From positions 1-64,000 of the forward strand of contig JAFKGI010000042.1 in NCBI GenBank assembly GCA_017307785.1: DNA of 64,000 nt, in the 5' to 3' direction. The stretch's first letter is position 1; every line of letters starts with the position of its first letter. Positions 54,048 through 63,700 of this stretch are shown piece after piece. Under the pieces are notes generated by a model. It was given only the letters and a program-made list of their open reading frames with translations, searched no databases and was not told where the DNA came from. The position numbers and the translations under genes are program-made. The stretch is from Vulcanimicrobiota bacterium. GTDB taxonomy: Bacteria > Vulcanimicrobiota > Xenobia > Xenobiales > JADMJV01.

Positions 54048-54356
54048 TTAGCGCGGTAGCACGCGGTTGAGAACCTTGTTGACGACCGAGCGCTTCTGGT
54101 GGCGCTCGTAGCGGGCGTTCTGGTAGCCCTGGTTGTAACCGTTATTGTAGGCGTTATTGTGGTTGTAATAGCCATTGTTGTAATTGCCGTTATTGCGCTG
54201 CACGTAATAGCCGTTCTGGTGGTAGACCTTTTGCTGGTGGTGCGTCTGCACGGGGTGCCCGTGGCGGTCGTAGCGGACGCCGTTGTGCCAGGTGTCGGCG
54301 CTGGCTCCCAGGGTCATCAGGGACACGAGTGCGGCCAGTTTCAGCAGGTTTTTCAT
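54048..54356 (-). CDS. exported Asn/Tyr/His-rich protein
   Basis: 102 residues from the ATG at 54356, with AAGGAAA about 9 bases upstream. Signal peptide at 1-20. The mature part is extremely rich in Asn, Tyr, His and Gln (NNGNYNNGYYNHNNAYNNGYNQGYQ region), a low-complexity composition that can bind metal or form disordered or amyloid-like assemblies. The C terminus is basic (KRSVVNKVLNRVLPR). Function unknown. Confidence 0.7.
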   Translation of the reverse strand: MKNLLKLAALVSLMTLGASADTWHNGVRYDRHGHPVQTHHQQKVYHQNGYYVQRNNGNYNNGYYNHNNAYNNGYNQGYQNARYERHQKRSVVNKVLNRVLPR

Positions 54357-54496
54357 AGTGGTTGTTTCCTTCGGTAATCTTCTGGACTCAGTAAGCCACA
54401 GTGAGAGCGGTTGGGCAAAGGACATTTCCTGCAACTTGCGGGGACCATGGTACTTCAGTTCAAACTTTTTTCCGGGTGGGCGGGTAGGCTGGGGTC

Positions 54497-54769
54497 ATGC
54501 GTATTTCTCATTTGCCTCCCACCGGCCGCGTGCCGGTTTCCCGTCCGCTGGCTGCCCCGCCGACGCCTCCGCCGGATCCTCAGCAGGATAAGGTCGAGAT
54601 TCGGGCCTCGCAGAAGAAGATGTGGCGAGCGGTGGAGTGGGGCACTTTTGGCGGCCAGGTGGTGGGCGGTGCCTTGGTGCTGGCTCATCAGGGCGGCATC
54701 GGGCTGGCTATCTTTGCGGCCAGTTCGGCGGGGATGGTCTACGCCGGTTACAAGAAGTCGCAAGTATGA
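54497..54769 (+). CDS. small membrane protein with MRI/proline-rich leader
   Basis: 90 residues. N terminus MRISHLPPTG, a proline-rich stretch, then QQDKVEIR, the shared leader pattern; followed by one hydrophobic segment with GxxxG (GGQVVGGALVLAHQGGIGLAIFAAS region). Its stop overlaps the next gene's ATG, so the two form a pair. No family recognised. Confidence 0.65.
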   Translation: MRISHLPPTGRVPVSRPLAAPPTPPPDPQQDKVEIRASQKKMWRAVEWGTFGGQVVGGALVLAHQGGIGLAIFAASSAGMVYAGYKKSQV

Positions 54770-55491
54770 AGATTCAGGCCAATCAACAACCTTTGCCGGG
54801 CCGATTGCCGCAAACGCCCGCTCCGCCGACTCCTGAGGAGCCGAAGGACGGGACGGTGTTGGGGCGGACTTTGGACCGGTTGCCGACTTATGCGCAGGGT
54901 GCGGTAGTGGGTCTGGGCTCGTTGGCGCCGGCTCTGGTGGGCGGGGCGGTGGCGGGAGTGCCGGGTGCTCTGGTGGGGGGTCTGGCGAGTTTGGGTTTTG
55001 GCTATGCTCTCAAGGGTGACTTGAAGGAGAGCGCGGTGACGGCTGGTTGGGCCACGGCGCTGGGAATGTTGGCCGCGGGTGGGCATCCGAGTCCGCTGGG
55101 CGTGGGTCTGTTGGTGGCCGTGAGCGCCGGGATGGGCGCACTGGCGGCCGCTGGTCGCGAGGAGCAAGGTCCGGTGCGGCATATCAACAAGCCGGGCGAA
55201 GCTGTCGACATTCGCAAGAAGCTGGTGCCCGGCAAGACCAACATCGTGATGTTTTCCGCTCCCTGGTGTCCGGCCTGTGTGAAGGCCGAGCCCCTGATCG
55301 AGCAGTTGATGAAGGACAAGCCGGACCATGTGACCCTGAAGGTCGACATCCAGGACGGGAAATCCGCGGTGGCCAAGCAGTACGGCGTGGTGATGATTCC
55401 CTGCTACAAGATTTTCGACGAGAAGGGCGCGCTGGTGAGCGAGGGCGAGGAGGCCCGCACCCGGGTCAAGTCGATGCTGGGCCAGATTTAG
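54766..55491 (+). CDS. thioredoxin-domain protein with glycine-zipper region
   Basis: 241 residues from an ATG overlapping the previous stop. The MKIQANQQ/proline-rich leader is followed by a Gly/Ala-rich hydrophobic region (about 45-130) with GxxxG spacing. The C-terminal 100 residues form a thioredoxin-like domain with the active-site pair in APWCPACVKAE (Cys168 and Cys171) and the cis-proline segment VVMIPCY. The CPAC pair fits a disulfide reductase or isomerase. With the preceding gene it may form a membrane-associated redox unit. Confidence 0.78.
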   Translation: MKIQANQQPLPGRLPQTPAPPTPEEPKDGTVLGRTLDRLPTYAQGAVVGLGSLAPALVGGAVAGVPGALVGGLASLGFGYALKGDLKESAVTAGWATALGMLAAGGHPSPLGVGLLVAVSAGMGALAAAGREEQGPVRHINKPGEAVDIRKKLVPGKTNIVMFSAPWCPACVKAEPLIEQLMKDKPDHVTLKVDIQDGKSAVAKQYGVVMIPCYKIFDEKGALVSEGEEARTRVKSMLGQI

Positions 55492-56093
55492 AAGGGCAGG
55501 GTGGCCGAACCGTTGACGGTGATCGTGCCGTTGGCCGTGTTGCCTCCGGTGGCCAGGGGCGTCAGCTGCAGGTTGGTGACGGTGACGCTGATCGAATTGG
55601 TGGAGATGCTGTTGACGGTGATGGTGCCGCCAGTTGAGGTCCAGCCGCGGTTGCCGTTGGGGTCGTTTTCGTTGTAGAGGCCGAGAGCCCCGGGCAAAGT
55701 GGCTGGGGTGGAGAAGGTGAAGGTGTCGCCGACGGTGATGCCGCTGTTTTTGGATATGACCAGGGCCAGGGCTCTCTGGTTGTTCTGCTGATTGGTGACG
55801 ACGGTCGAATATAAGGTGGTCTGGACCCGGTTGGTGGGGCTGCCGCTGGCGAAGGTGTCGGCCCGGGTGAGGAGAGCGCCTGAGGCGATGGGGGTCACGT
55901 TGGCGTTGCCGTTGGAAGTCAGGCTGAGGTTGAAGCTGGCTTGAGACTGGTTGCCGGTGGTGGTGGTCGTGGTGGTGGTGATATTGGTGAAGGTGGTGCC
56001 GCCGCCGCTGCCGTTGAAGGAGGACGAGGAGCCGGAGCCGCCGCCGCAGCCGCACAAGGCCAGACCGAGAATGGCTAATTGGAATCGATTCAT
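55488..56093 (-). CDS. lipoprotein with Thr/Ser-rich linker
   Basis: 201 residues from the ATG at 56093 with a G-rich site upstream. A short signal with LCGC at residues 13-16 is a lipobox; Cys16 would be lipidated. A Gly/Ser/Thr-rich stretch (about 18-50, with a run of eight Thr) leads to a beta-rich domain of about 140 residues resembling extracellular repeat proteins. It overlaps the end of the thioredoxin gene by 4 bases, tail to tail. Function unknown. Confidence 0.72.
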   Translation of the reverse strand: MNRFQLAILGLALCGCGGGSGSSSSFNGSGGGTTFTNITTTTTTTTGNQSQASFNLSLTSNGNANVTPIASGALLTRADTFASGSPTNRVQTTLYSTVVTNQQNNQRALALVISKNSGITVGDTFTFSTPATLPGALGLYNENDPNGNRGWTSTGGTITVNSISTNSISVTVTNLQLTPLATGGNTANGTITVNGSATLPF

Positions 56094-56159
56094 TTCGATG
56101 CACCCCCCTGTTTTGTTCGTGGGAATGTCTTCCTAAAGGGGCCATTGATTCCTGGTGGG

Positions 56160-56812
56160 GGGTGTCGGAATTGCGCCTACGGGTGTCGGCGCAGGCACGG
56201 GTGGCGGCGCGCCTACGGGTGTCGGCGCAAGGACGGGAGGCGGCGCGCCTACCGGTGTCGGCGCGCCCACCGGTGTCGGAATTGCGCCTACGGGTATCGG
56301 CGCAGGGACGGGTGGCGGAATTGCACCCACCGGTGCCGGCGCAAGGACGGGTGTCGGAATTGCGCCTACCGGTGTCGGCGCGCCTACGGGTGGCGGCGCA
56401 GGCACGGGTGTCGGAATTGCGCCTACCGGTGCCGGCGCAGGCACGGGTGTCGGCGCAAGGACGGGTGGCGGAATTGCACCCACCGGTGTCGGCGCAAGGA
56501 CGGGTGTCGGAATTGCGCCTACGGGTGTCGGCGCGCCTACCGGTGTCGGCGCAAGCACGGGTGTCGGCGCAGGCACGGGTGTCGGAATTGCACCCACCGG
56601 TGTCGGCGCAAGCACGGGTGGCGGAATTGCGCCTACCGGTGGCGGCGCACTCACTGGTGGCGGCGCGCCTACCGGTGGCGGCGCGCCTACGGGTGGCGGC
56701 GCAAGCACGGGTGGCGGAATTGCACCCACCGGTGTCGGCGCAAGCACGGGTGTCGGCGCGCCTACGGGTGTCGGCGCAAGCACGGGTGGCGGCGCGCCTA
56801 CGGGTGCCGGCA
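56160..56812. repeat. repeat family B, array 2: 18/21 bp units
   Basis: About 650 bp of the same 18 or 21 base units as array B1 (ACCGGTGTCGGCGC, GGCGGAATTGCGCC and similar), with more GGCGGC variants. It lies in the divergent gap between the lipoprotein gene (-) and the zinc-finger gene (+). On the + strand the frame is open and continuous with the zinc-finger gene, but a supported start at 56890 makes that an artefact. Confidence 0.9.
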
Positions 56813-56889
56813 TGGGGCTGGGGGGTCAAAGGGGGGGTGGGGGGTTGGGGGGCCGAAGGCTGGGAGACTCAGTTTTTCGGGAGGTTTCC
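56813..56889 (+). other. G-rich spacer and ribosome binding site
   Basis: A run of G-rich sequence links the repeat array to the zinc-finger gene. GGGAGG lies 5 bases before the ATG at 56890 and supports that start. Confidence 0.4.
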
Positions 56890-57225
56890 ATGGCGGATGA
56901 GCATGCACCCAGTCAGGACGAGTTGAAGCGTAAGTTCAGCAACGAGGACGAGTATTTTCGCAAGTTGGACGAGGCGCGGATTGCGGCGGGCAAGCAGCGG
57001 AATCAGACGCGCAAGATGGTGTGTCGGCGCGAGGATCGGCCGGCCGATGGGTGTGAGTTGGTGACCGAGCAGCTGCACGGGATGGAGATTGATCGGTGCG
57101 CGGCTTGTGGGGGAGCCTGGCTGGATGCTCATGAGGTCGAGGCGTTGTTGCATTCGGAGAAGAAGCAGCCGGGAATTTTGCAGAAATTCGCCGAGTTTTT
57201 GGTTCCGCGGGAGCGCGCGGATTAG
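56890..57225 (+). CDS. zf-TFIIB-like zinc ribbon protein
   Basis: 111 residues from the ATG at 56890, with GGGAGG 5 bases upstream. The C-terminal half has RCAACGGAWLDAHEVEALL, the signature of the zf-TFIIB family, whose function is mostly unknown. The first Cys pair of the ribbon is changed (MVCRREDRPADGC), so zinc binding may be altered. The N-terminal half is helical and charged. It precedes the biosynthetic operon by 69 bases but its role there is unclear. Confidence 0.7.
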   Translation: MADEHAPSQDELKRKFSNEDEYFRKLDEARIAAGKQRNQTRKMVCRREDRPADGCELVTEQLHGMEIDRCAACGGAWLDAHEVEALLHSEKKQPGILQKFAEFLVPRERAD

Positions 57226-57294
57226 GGGAGCAAGGCGGGAGGACGAGCCGCTGGCTCTGTGAAATGCAAGCAACGCTATGCTTGTGGGCCCTCG

Positions 57295-58701
57295 ATGAAA
57301 CCTTCCCTGGAATCGCTGACGCCGGAGCAGAAGCGTGCCATGTTGGCGCGTTTGCTGGAGCAGCAACAGGCGACTTGCAAGACCGCCTTTATGCTGCAGG
57401 CGGTCTATTTGAACACTTTGATCCAGCCGGCGCCGGTGTGGAACATTCGCTTTACGGTGCGCTATTTCCATAAGTTCGAGCCGGAGTTGTTGCGCGCTCG
57501 GATGCAGAGAATTGTGGAGCGTCATCCGGCTTTGCGCACCACTTACCATTTGCCGCCTCAGCATGAAGCGGACTATCGGAGCCGGCTGATGGGCATTCGC
57601 ACGGGGGCGGTCAAGCCGTGCGAAATCAACTTTGACCGACTGGTGGAGCAGCGAGTTCATCCTTCGCATGCCCTGGAATTCAAGGTGGTCGAGGCTCGCG
57701 ACTGGTCGGTGGAAGAGTTGCGCCTGGCTTTGCAGCAGGACGCGGCCGAGCCTTACGATTTGGGTCGCCTGCCGATCTGCCGGCTGCGCATGTATCGGCG
57801 AGAGAACGAAGATGTGGTGCAGTTCGACGTGCACCACATCGCCATGGACCTGTGGAGTCTGGAGCAGGTTCTGGCGGAGTTGGAAAAACCGGAGGAGGGG
57901 CCGGCTCCGCCGAGCTTCGCGGAGTTCTGCGCCTGGCAGCAGGCCTGGTTCTCGCTGCCCAAGGCCGAGGCGATGCGCCAGTGGTGGAGGCAGCAACTGG
58001 AGGGGTGTCCCGATCTGGCTTTCCCACAACTGACCGGCAAGGCCGATTCGGACTCGGTGTCCTTTCAGATCGGTTTGGAGCTGCTGACGTTGGCGCGGCA
58101 ACACTGCAAGACCTACAAGGTGACGCTCTTCAATCTGCTGCTTTCGGCCTACCAGGTTACTTTGGGGCACATGATGGAGCGCGACGATCTGGCCGTGGGC
58201 GGCACCATCGCCAATCGGCCCGACCAGCGCTTTGACCACTCGATCGGCTTCTTCTCGCACCTGGTGCTCTATCGGCGCAAGCTGCGAGAGGTGGGCAGCT
58301 GGAGTGAGCTGTGGGCTCAAAATCGCGAGACCATTCGGGATGTTTTTGACCGGCAGTTCTTTCCCCTGACCAGCACCATGCCCACCCCGCGCACGGATTT
58401 CTGGCTGCTTTTCAACCAGTTCCGCAACGCCCACTGGTTGGAAGGGTCTTATGGCGAGGATCTGGGGATGCGGTCAGGTGGCGTTTTGGACGGTCCGCTG
58501 GGTCCCTGGGAGCTGGTGACGGTGGATTTGCCCTACAATACGGCGCCCGTGCTGTTGGAAGCTTTCGAGCGCAAGACCGAAGTGGAGGGGCTGTTCCGCT
58601 ATCGCCTCGAGTGTTTTGATCGAGAGACCGCGCGGCGTTACGTGGAGGAGTTCCAGACTCGTCTGCGGGCTTCGCTGGAAAATCCGGAGGCTTGTCTGTG
58701 A
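57295..58701 (+). CDS. free-standing NRPS condensation-domain protein
   Basis: 468 residues from the ATG at 57295; an alternative GTG at 57259 has no better signal. Condensation domains join two carrier-bound acyl or peptidyl groups. The active-site motif HHIAMDLWS is at 180-188 (second His181, Asp185). Other landmarks: RHPALRTTY (77-84), NRPDQRFDHSIGFFSHLVLYR and FWLLFNQF. No adenylation or carrier domain is fused, so it must act on acyl groups carried by another protein, plausibly the ACP at 60776-64000, or on a free amine or alcohol. It starts the four-gene cluster and overlaps the sulfotransferase gene by 4 bases. Confidence 0.85.
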   Translation: MKPSLESLTPEQKRAMLARLLEQQQATCKTAFMLQAVYLNTLIQPAPVWNIRFTVRYFHKFEPELLRARMQRIVERHPALRTTYHLPPQHEADYRSRLMGIRTGAVKPCEINFDRLVEQRVHPSHALEFKVVEARDWSVEELRLALQQDAAEPYDLGRLPICRLRMYRRENEDVVQFDVHHIAMDLWSLEQVLAELEKPEEGPAPPSFAEFCAWQQAWFSLPKAEAMRQWWRQQLEGCPDLAFPQLTGKADSDSVSFQIGLELLTLARQHCKTYKVTLFNLLLSAYQVTLGHMMERDDLAVGGTIANRPDQRFDHSIGFFSHLVLYRRKLREVGSWSELWAQNRETIRDVFDRQFFPLTSTMPTPRTDFWLLFNQFRNAHWLEGSYGEDLGMRSGGVLDGPLGPWELVTVDLPYNTAPVLLEAFERKTEVEGLFRYRLECFDRETARRYVEEFQTRLRASLENPEACL

Positions 58702-59660
58702 ACGAGGAATCGCTGAGCGCCGCGCTGGAGCCCGAACTACCACCGCTGGTCTTCGTGTTGGGGGCGCATCGCTCGGGCACGACCTTTCTCCATCAGGTGC
58801 TGGCCGACACTGGTCACTACAGTTTTGTGCAGCCCTACGATCTGATTCATTTCGATCATTTGCTGGAGTTTGCCGCGGCCGGTCGAGCCGAGGCGGAGCG
58901 GGCCGCTCTGGACGTAGAGTTGCGCTCGGGCCAGGCCAATCGGGGCCTGGACGATCTGGCGGTGGGGGCCAGCGTGGCCGAAGAATACGGGCACATGCTA
59001 CCCAAGGAAGGGGAGTTTTCGTTTTTTTCGCCCAGTCTCACCGATGCCAGCCGGCCTCGTTTCGAACTGCTCTGCCGCAAGAAGCGAGCCTTGGACGGCC
59101 ATCGTCCGCTGGTGCTCAAGAATCCCGACGATTTCTACAGCAATTTTATGCGCCTGCACGAGTGGTATCCCGAAGCGCGCATGGTGTTTTTGCATCGGCA
59201 CCCCCTGGCGGTTTTGAATTCTCACATGAAAGCCTGGAGTCGCCTGCTGGAAGAACGCAACCTTTATTTCTCCCGGCTTCACGCTCATTATCGGCATTTG
59301 CTGGAGAATGAGCGCGAACTGGCTTTTTTTCGCCAGGTGATGAAGTCGAAGGCGGGGGCGGGGGCGGCCCTGGGCAAATTGTCCGATGCCTATCGGTTCT
59401 ATCTGGAGAATGTGGAGCGTCTGCCGGAATCCCGGTACTTGAGCCTGCGCTATGAGGACGTATGCGCCGAACCGGACCGGCACCTGGCGGCGATCAGCCA
59501 GTTCTTGGGCCAGCCGGCTCCGGCCGTTTCGCTGCGGGAAGCGATCAATACCCGACCCTTGCGGCTGCTGCCCAGCGTGGAGGCGGCTTATGAGGCGGGA
59601 GCGGCCGGTCTGAGCGAGTATTTGCAGCGCTTTGGCTACGAACGGATGCCGGCGTTTTGA
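58698..59660 (+). CDS. sulfotransferase family protein
   Basis: 320 residues from a GTG overlapping the previous stop, with GGAGG 7 bases upstream. Sulfotransferases move sulfate from PAPS to an alcohol, amine or sugar. The PAPS 5'-phosphosulfate loop GAHRSGTT is at 22-29 and the 3'-phosphate segment FLHRHPLAVLNSH at 165-176. It is free-standing, unlike the ST domains inside the olefin-forming CurM/Ols enzymes. In this operon it may sulfate a hydroxyl made by the P450 or a carrier-bound intermediate. Confidence 0.85.
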   Translation: MNEESLSAALEPELPPLVFVLGAHRSGTTFLHQVLADTGHYSFVQPYDLIHFDHLLEFAAAGRAEAERAALDVELRSGQANRGLDDLAVGASVAEEYGHMLPKEGEFSFFSPSLTDASRPRFELLCRKKRALDGHRPLVLKNPDDFYSNFMRLHEWYPEARMVFLHRHPLAVLNSHMKAWSRLLEERNLYFSRLHAHYRHLLENERELAFFRQVMKSKAGAGAALGKLSDAYRFYLENVERLPESRYLSLRYEDVCAEPDRHLAAISQFLGQPAPAVSLREAINTRPLRLLPSVEAAYEAGAAGLSEYLQRFGYERMPAF

Positions 59661-60796
59661 GTCTGGCGGCGGAAGTCCAGCTACCGGCCGATCTGGTGGA
59701 TCCTCGAGAGCAGCCTCGGGCGGCCGCGCCGGAACGCGCGCTTTTGACCGGGGCCACGGGCTTTCTCGGGGCTTATGTTCTGGATGAGGTGCTGCGGCGA
59801 ACTTCGGCCGAAGTCGTCTGCCTGGTGCGGGCGGCCGATGCGTCGGAGGGCCTGGAGAGAATTCGGGCCAATCTGGCCCACTACGAGCTGGAAGTGCCCT
59901 GGGAGCGCGTGCGCGTGCTGGCCGGCAGCTTGGAAGAGCCTCAACTGGGGTTGGAGGAGAGCGCCTATCGGCGATTGGCCGAGGAGACCGACTGTCTTTA
60001 TCATGTGGCCGCCAACGTCAACTTTTTGCCCACTTATGAGAAGCTCAAGTCGGCCAACGTGGGGGGTCTGCTGGCCATGCTGCGGCTGGCGGCCTGCGGT
60101 GTGGCCAAGCCGATTCACCACGTTTCTACCTATTCGGTGTTCAACGCCGCCGATTATCACGGTTGTGGACTGGCCGGCGAACAGCCCCTGGAGGGCGAGG
60201 GTGAGGGCTTTCGGCGCGGCTATCCGGCCAGCAAGTGGGTGGCCGAGCGCGTGGGTGACCTGGCTCGCGCGCGTGGCTGGTCTATCGCCAGCTATCGAGC
60301 CGGATTGCTGACCGGTGATCAACGCCACGGGCGGGGAAAAGACGATATGTTGAGCCTCAATCTGGCCGCCTGCCGGGAATTAGGCGTGGCTCAGGATCTG
60401 GACTTTCTGCTGCATTTTACGCCGGTGGACTATGCGGCCGCGGCGTTGGTGGAGATTTCGCGGGGGGCGGCTCAGGGGCATTATCATCTGGTGACCGAGC
60501 GGCCTATCGGCTGGCGGCCGTTGCTCGACTGGCTGGAGTCGCGGGGCGAGCGCATCCGTCGGGTGAATCCGTTGGAATGGTATGACCTTTTTAAGTCGCG
60601 GGCGCGCGGGCGAGCGGACTGGATGGCGCTGCTTTTTCTGCTGAGTCAGGATCCGACCCGCACTTTTTGGAACGACGCCAATGTCTACTCGATGCAGTTT
60701 GAGGCCACCCGGGTGCGAGCCGCGCTGGCCGGCACCGGAGTGGAGTGTCCCCCGCTCGAGGATGCGCTTTTGGAGCTATATTTCAAGCCGGGATAG
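59657..60796 (+). CDS. thioester reductase-like (TR) NAD(P)-binding protein
   Basis: 379 residues from TTG overlapping the previous stop (TTGA). Extended SDR family: NAD(P)-binding LLTGATGFLGAYVLDEVL (TGATGFLG 31-38) and the catalytic Tyr189 and Lys193 in GYPASKWVAER. TR domains release carrier-bound acyl chains as aldehydes or alcohols with NADPH. Such a protein with no fused carrier would act on the cluster's ACP in trans. It ends 21 bases inside the convergent FAAL gene, so the operon and that gene share their 3' ends. Confidence 0.88.
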   Translation: MSLAAEVQLPADLVDPREQPRAAAPERALLTGATGFLGAYVLDEVLRRTSAEVVCLVRAADASEGLERIRANLAHYELEVPWERVRVLAGSLEEPQLGLEESAYRRLAEETDCLYHVAANVNFLPTYEKLKSANVGGLLAMLRLAACGVAKPIHHVSTYSVFNAADYHGCGLAGEQPLEGEGEGFRRGYPASKWVAERVGDLARARGWSIASYRAGLLTGDQRHGRGKDDMLSLNLAACRELGVAQDLDFLLHFTPVDYAAAALVEISRGAAQGHYHLVTERPIGWRPLLDWLESRGERIRRVNPLEWYDLFKSRARGRADWMALLFLLSQDPTRTFWNDANVYSMQFEATRVRAALAGTGVECPPLEDALLELYFKPG

Positions 60797-63700
60797 CCTG
60801 ATTTGGAGAGCGCGCCGCGGGGCCAGCGTGAAGTCGCTGGGATGGCGGCGGTCGCCGGATTCGACCACCTCGAGCCGGTAGTCGCGCAGCAGTTGTCCCA
60901 CCGCCAGGGCCAGTTCGGTCAGGGCCAGATGCTTGCCGATGCACATACGCACGCCCAGGCCGAAGGGCATATAGTTGCGGGCGGGCACGGGGGTTCCGAT
61001 GAAGCGCTCGGGCCGGAATTGATGGGGCTGGGGCCAGACGCGCGGATTGCGGTGGATCAAATAGGGGCTGGTTACGGCGAAGCTGCCGGCCGGAACCACG
61101 TAGCCTCCCAGGTGAGTGTCGGCGATGGCTTCGCGTCCCATGAACCAGACCGGCGGATAGAGTCGCATGGCTTCGTGGATGGAGGCCATCAGCCAGGGAG
61201 AACGCTCGCTCCAGTCCGGGTCGCGCACTTCTTGTTGGACGCGCGCCAGGGCCTCGGGATGGGCCAGCAGTTGATCCATGGTCCAGTAGAGCCCGGCGGC
61301 GGTGGTGTCGAAGCCGGCCAGCAGGAAGGTGGCTGCCGCGTCGCGCGGGGCGGAGTAGCGAGCCAGCAAACCCTCCGGCCGGATCTGGCTCAACCAGGGG
61401 GCCAGTTGTCGATCCAGTTGCTGAACGCGCTCCTCCCACTGCTGCTGTTGGGTGAGGGCGCCTTCCGAGTTGCCGTAGAGAAAAACCGAGGGGACGTTCC
61501 AGAACTGGTCGATGTCGCGGACCACCGCAAAGAGGCCGTCCACCATGGCGGAGTCGGCCAGGTGACCAAAGAGGCGCTGGAGGATGACTTCCAGCGTGAG
61601 GCGCTTGCAACTTTGCAACAGGTCGAAGGGCTCTCCGCGCTCGGCCCAGGCCCTGTGGTTGTCGGAGACCACCCGGGCGATTTGCGGGCGGTGGGCCATG
61701 ACCGACGCGTGGCTGAACTCCGGCTGAGCCAGGCTGCGCTGCTCTTTCCAGAGGGGGCCTTCGCCGGTGACGATGCCGTGCTGGCCCATGGCGCTCTGGA
61801 ACGGTTCCCACACCCGTCCGCGAATCCAGATATCGCTCTTGGCGATGAGCACGCCGGCCGCGTCCTCGGGATGGCTGAGCACGAAGAGGCGCTGGTTGCC
61901 CAACTTGAGCCGCACCACCTCGCCGTGCTTGTGCACCACTTCTTGCAGCCAGCCCAGGAAATCGTAGGACATATGGGTGTGCTCGGCCGGCATTTCCACG
62001 TCGTTGGGACCGGGCGCGAAATGGGCGGGGCGATGCATGCGGCCGCTCAGATTGCCCAGGAAAGGCTCGGAAGGTTGGGCTAGTTTGGCTTCGTCCAGGG
62101 AGCGGTCCGCCAGTTCCGTCAGGCTGCGCACGTCCAGGAAAGCGTCCAGATCCATTTCCTGACCGGTCAGGTCGTCGAGCAGCAGTTTGACTTCGAACAA
62201 CTGCATGGAGTCCAGTCCCAGCGAGCGCAATTCTTGATCGGGGTCGAGACTGGCGCTGGAGCAGCCGGCCAGCCGGGCCACGCACTGGCGCAAGGCCGTG
62301 ATCAAGAGCTGGCGGCGCAGGTCCGCGTCGGCTTCCAAGAGACTCTGGCGCGTGACCGTTTCCGAGGGGGCCTCCTCAACGGTGGGCGGGGTTTCCTGAC
62401 GAATCCAGTGATAGACCGGATCCAGCCGATTTTCCAGATAGAGATCGCGGCAGGCCGCGTGCTGCACTTTGCCACTGGTGGTGCGGGCCAGGTTGCCAGG
62501 TTTCAGGAATACCACTTCCTGAACCGGTAGACCCGGGTCTTCGGCCACGGCGGCCGCCAGCGTTTGAGCTACCGCCGCCGGGTCCAGATCCTGAAGATGG
62601 GTGCGCTTGACCTCGGCCAGCAGCACCAGACGTTCCCCGGTCTCCTCGGCGATGCCCAGGGCGGCCACCGCTCCCGGTTCCAGGCTGGGGTGGGCGGCAG
62701 CGGCCGAGTTTTCGATGTCTCCCGGGTAATAGTTGTGGCCGCGCAGGATGAGCATTTCTTTGAGCCGGCCGAGCACGTAAAGCTCCTGGTCGTGCCAGGC
62801 CCCCAGGTCTCCGGTGCGCAGATAGACGGCAGGATCCCCTTCCAGGCTGACCTGGAAGCGGGCGGCGCTGAGCTCGGGTTTTTGCCAGTAGCCGCGCGTG
62901 ACCGAGCCGCTGGAGATCAGGATTTCGCCGATTTCTCCGGGAGCAGCGGCCTGTTCCGTCTCGAGACTGAGGATGGCGATGCGCCCCTGGGCGGGCGGCG
63001 TTCCGCAACTGACGGCTCGACGCGCGGTCGTCTCCGTGTCGGCACAGGGTTGAAAGCGGTGGGCGCGCAGAGCTTGGTAGCCGATGGAAGTGGTCTTCAA
63101 GCCGTGGCGACCGCTGGCCAGCAGGGTGGTTTCGGCCATGCCGTAGCACGGAAACCAGGCTTCGGGGCGAAAGCCGCAGCCAGCGAAAGCCCGGGTGAAG
63201 CGCTCCAGAGTGGAGGCGTGCACCGGTTCGGCTCCCACGAAAGCCACCGACCAGTGGCTGAGATCCAGGCCTTTTTTCTGCTCTTCGGTGATTTTCTCGA
63301 CGCACAGTTCGTAGGCGAAGTTGGGACCGCCGCTGGTGTCGGCCCGATACTTGCTGATGGCCTCCAGCCAGCGCCCGGGGGCCTGGGCGAAGGCGGCCGG
63401 CGGCATGAACACGAGATGGCCGCCCATGGCCAGCGGCTGCAGCAGATTGCCCACCAGGCCCATGTCGTGAAAGTGGGGAAGCCAGCCGACCATGGTGAGG
63501 CCGGGGCGGTGACCCATGGATTCTTGAATGGCCAGCTGGTTGTGAACCAGATTACCGTTGGACACCATGACCCCTTTGGGCTCACCGGTGGAGCCGGAGG
63601 TGTATTGCAGGAAGGCCAGATCGCCGGCCGAGGTTTTGGGGAAGTCGCCCCCGGGCCGGGCGTCGACCAGGATGTCTTCCAGCACTTCGAAGTGCACCTG

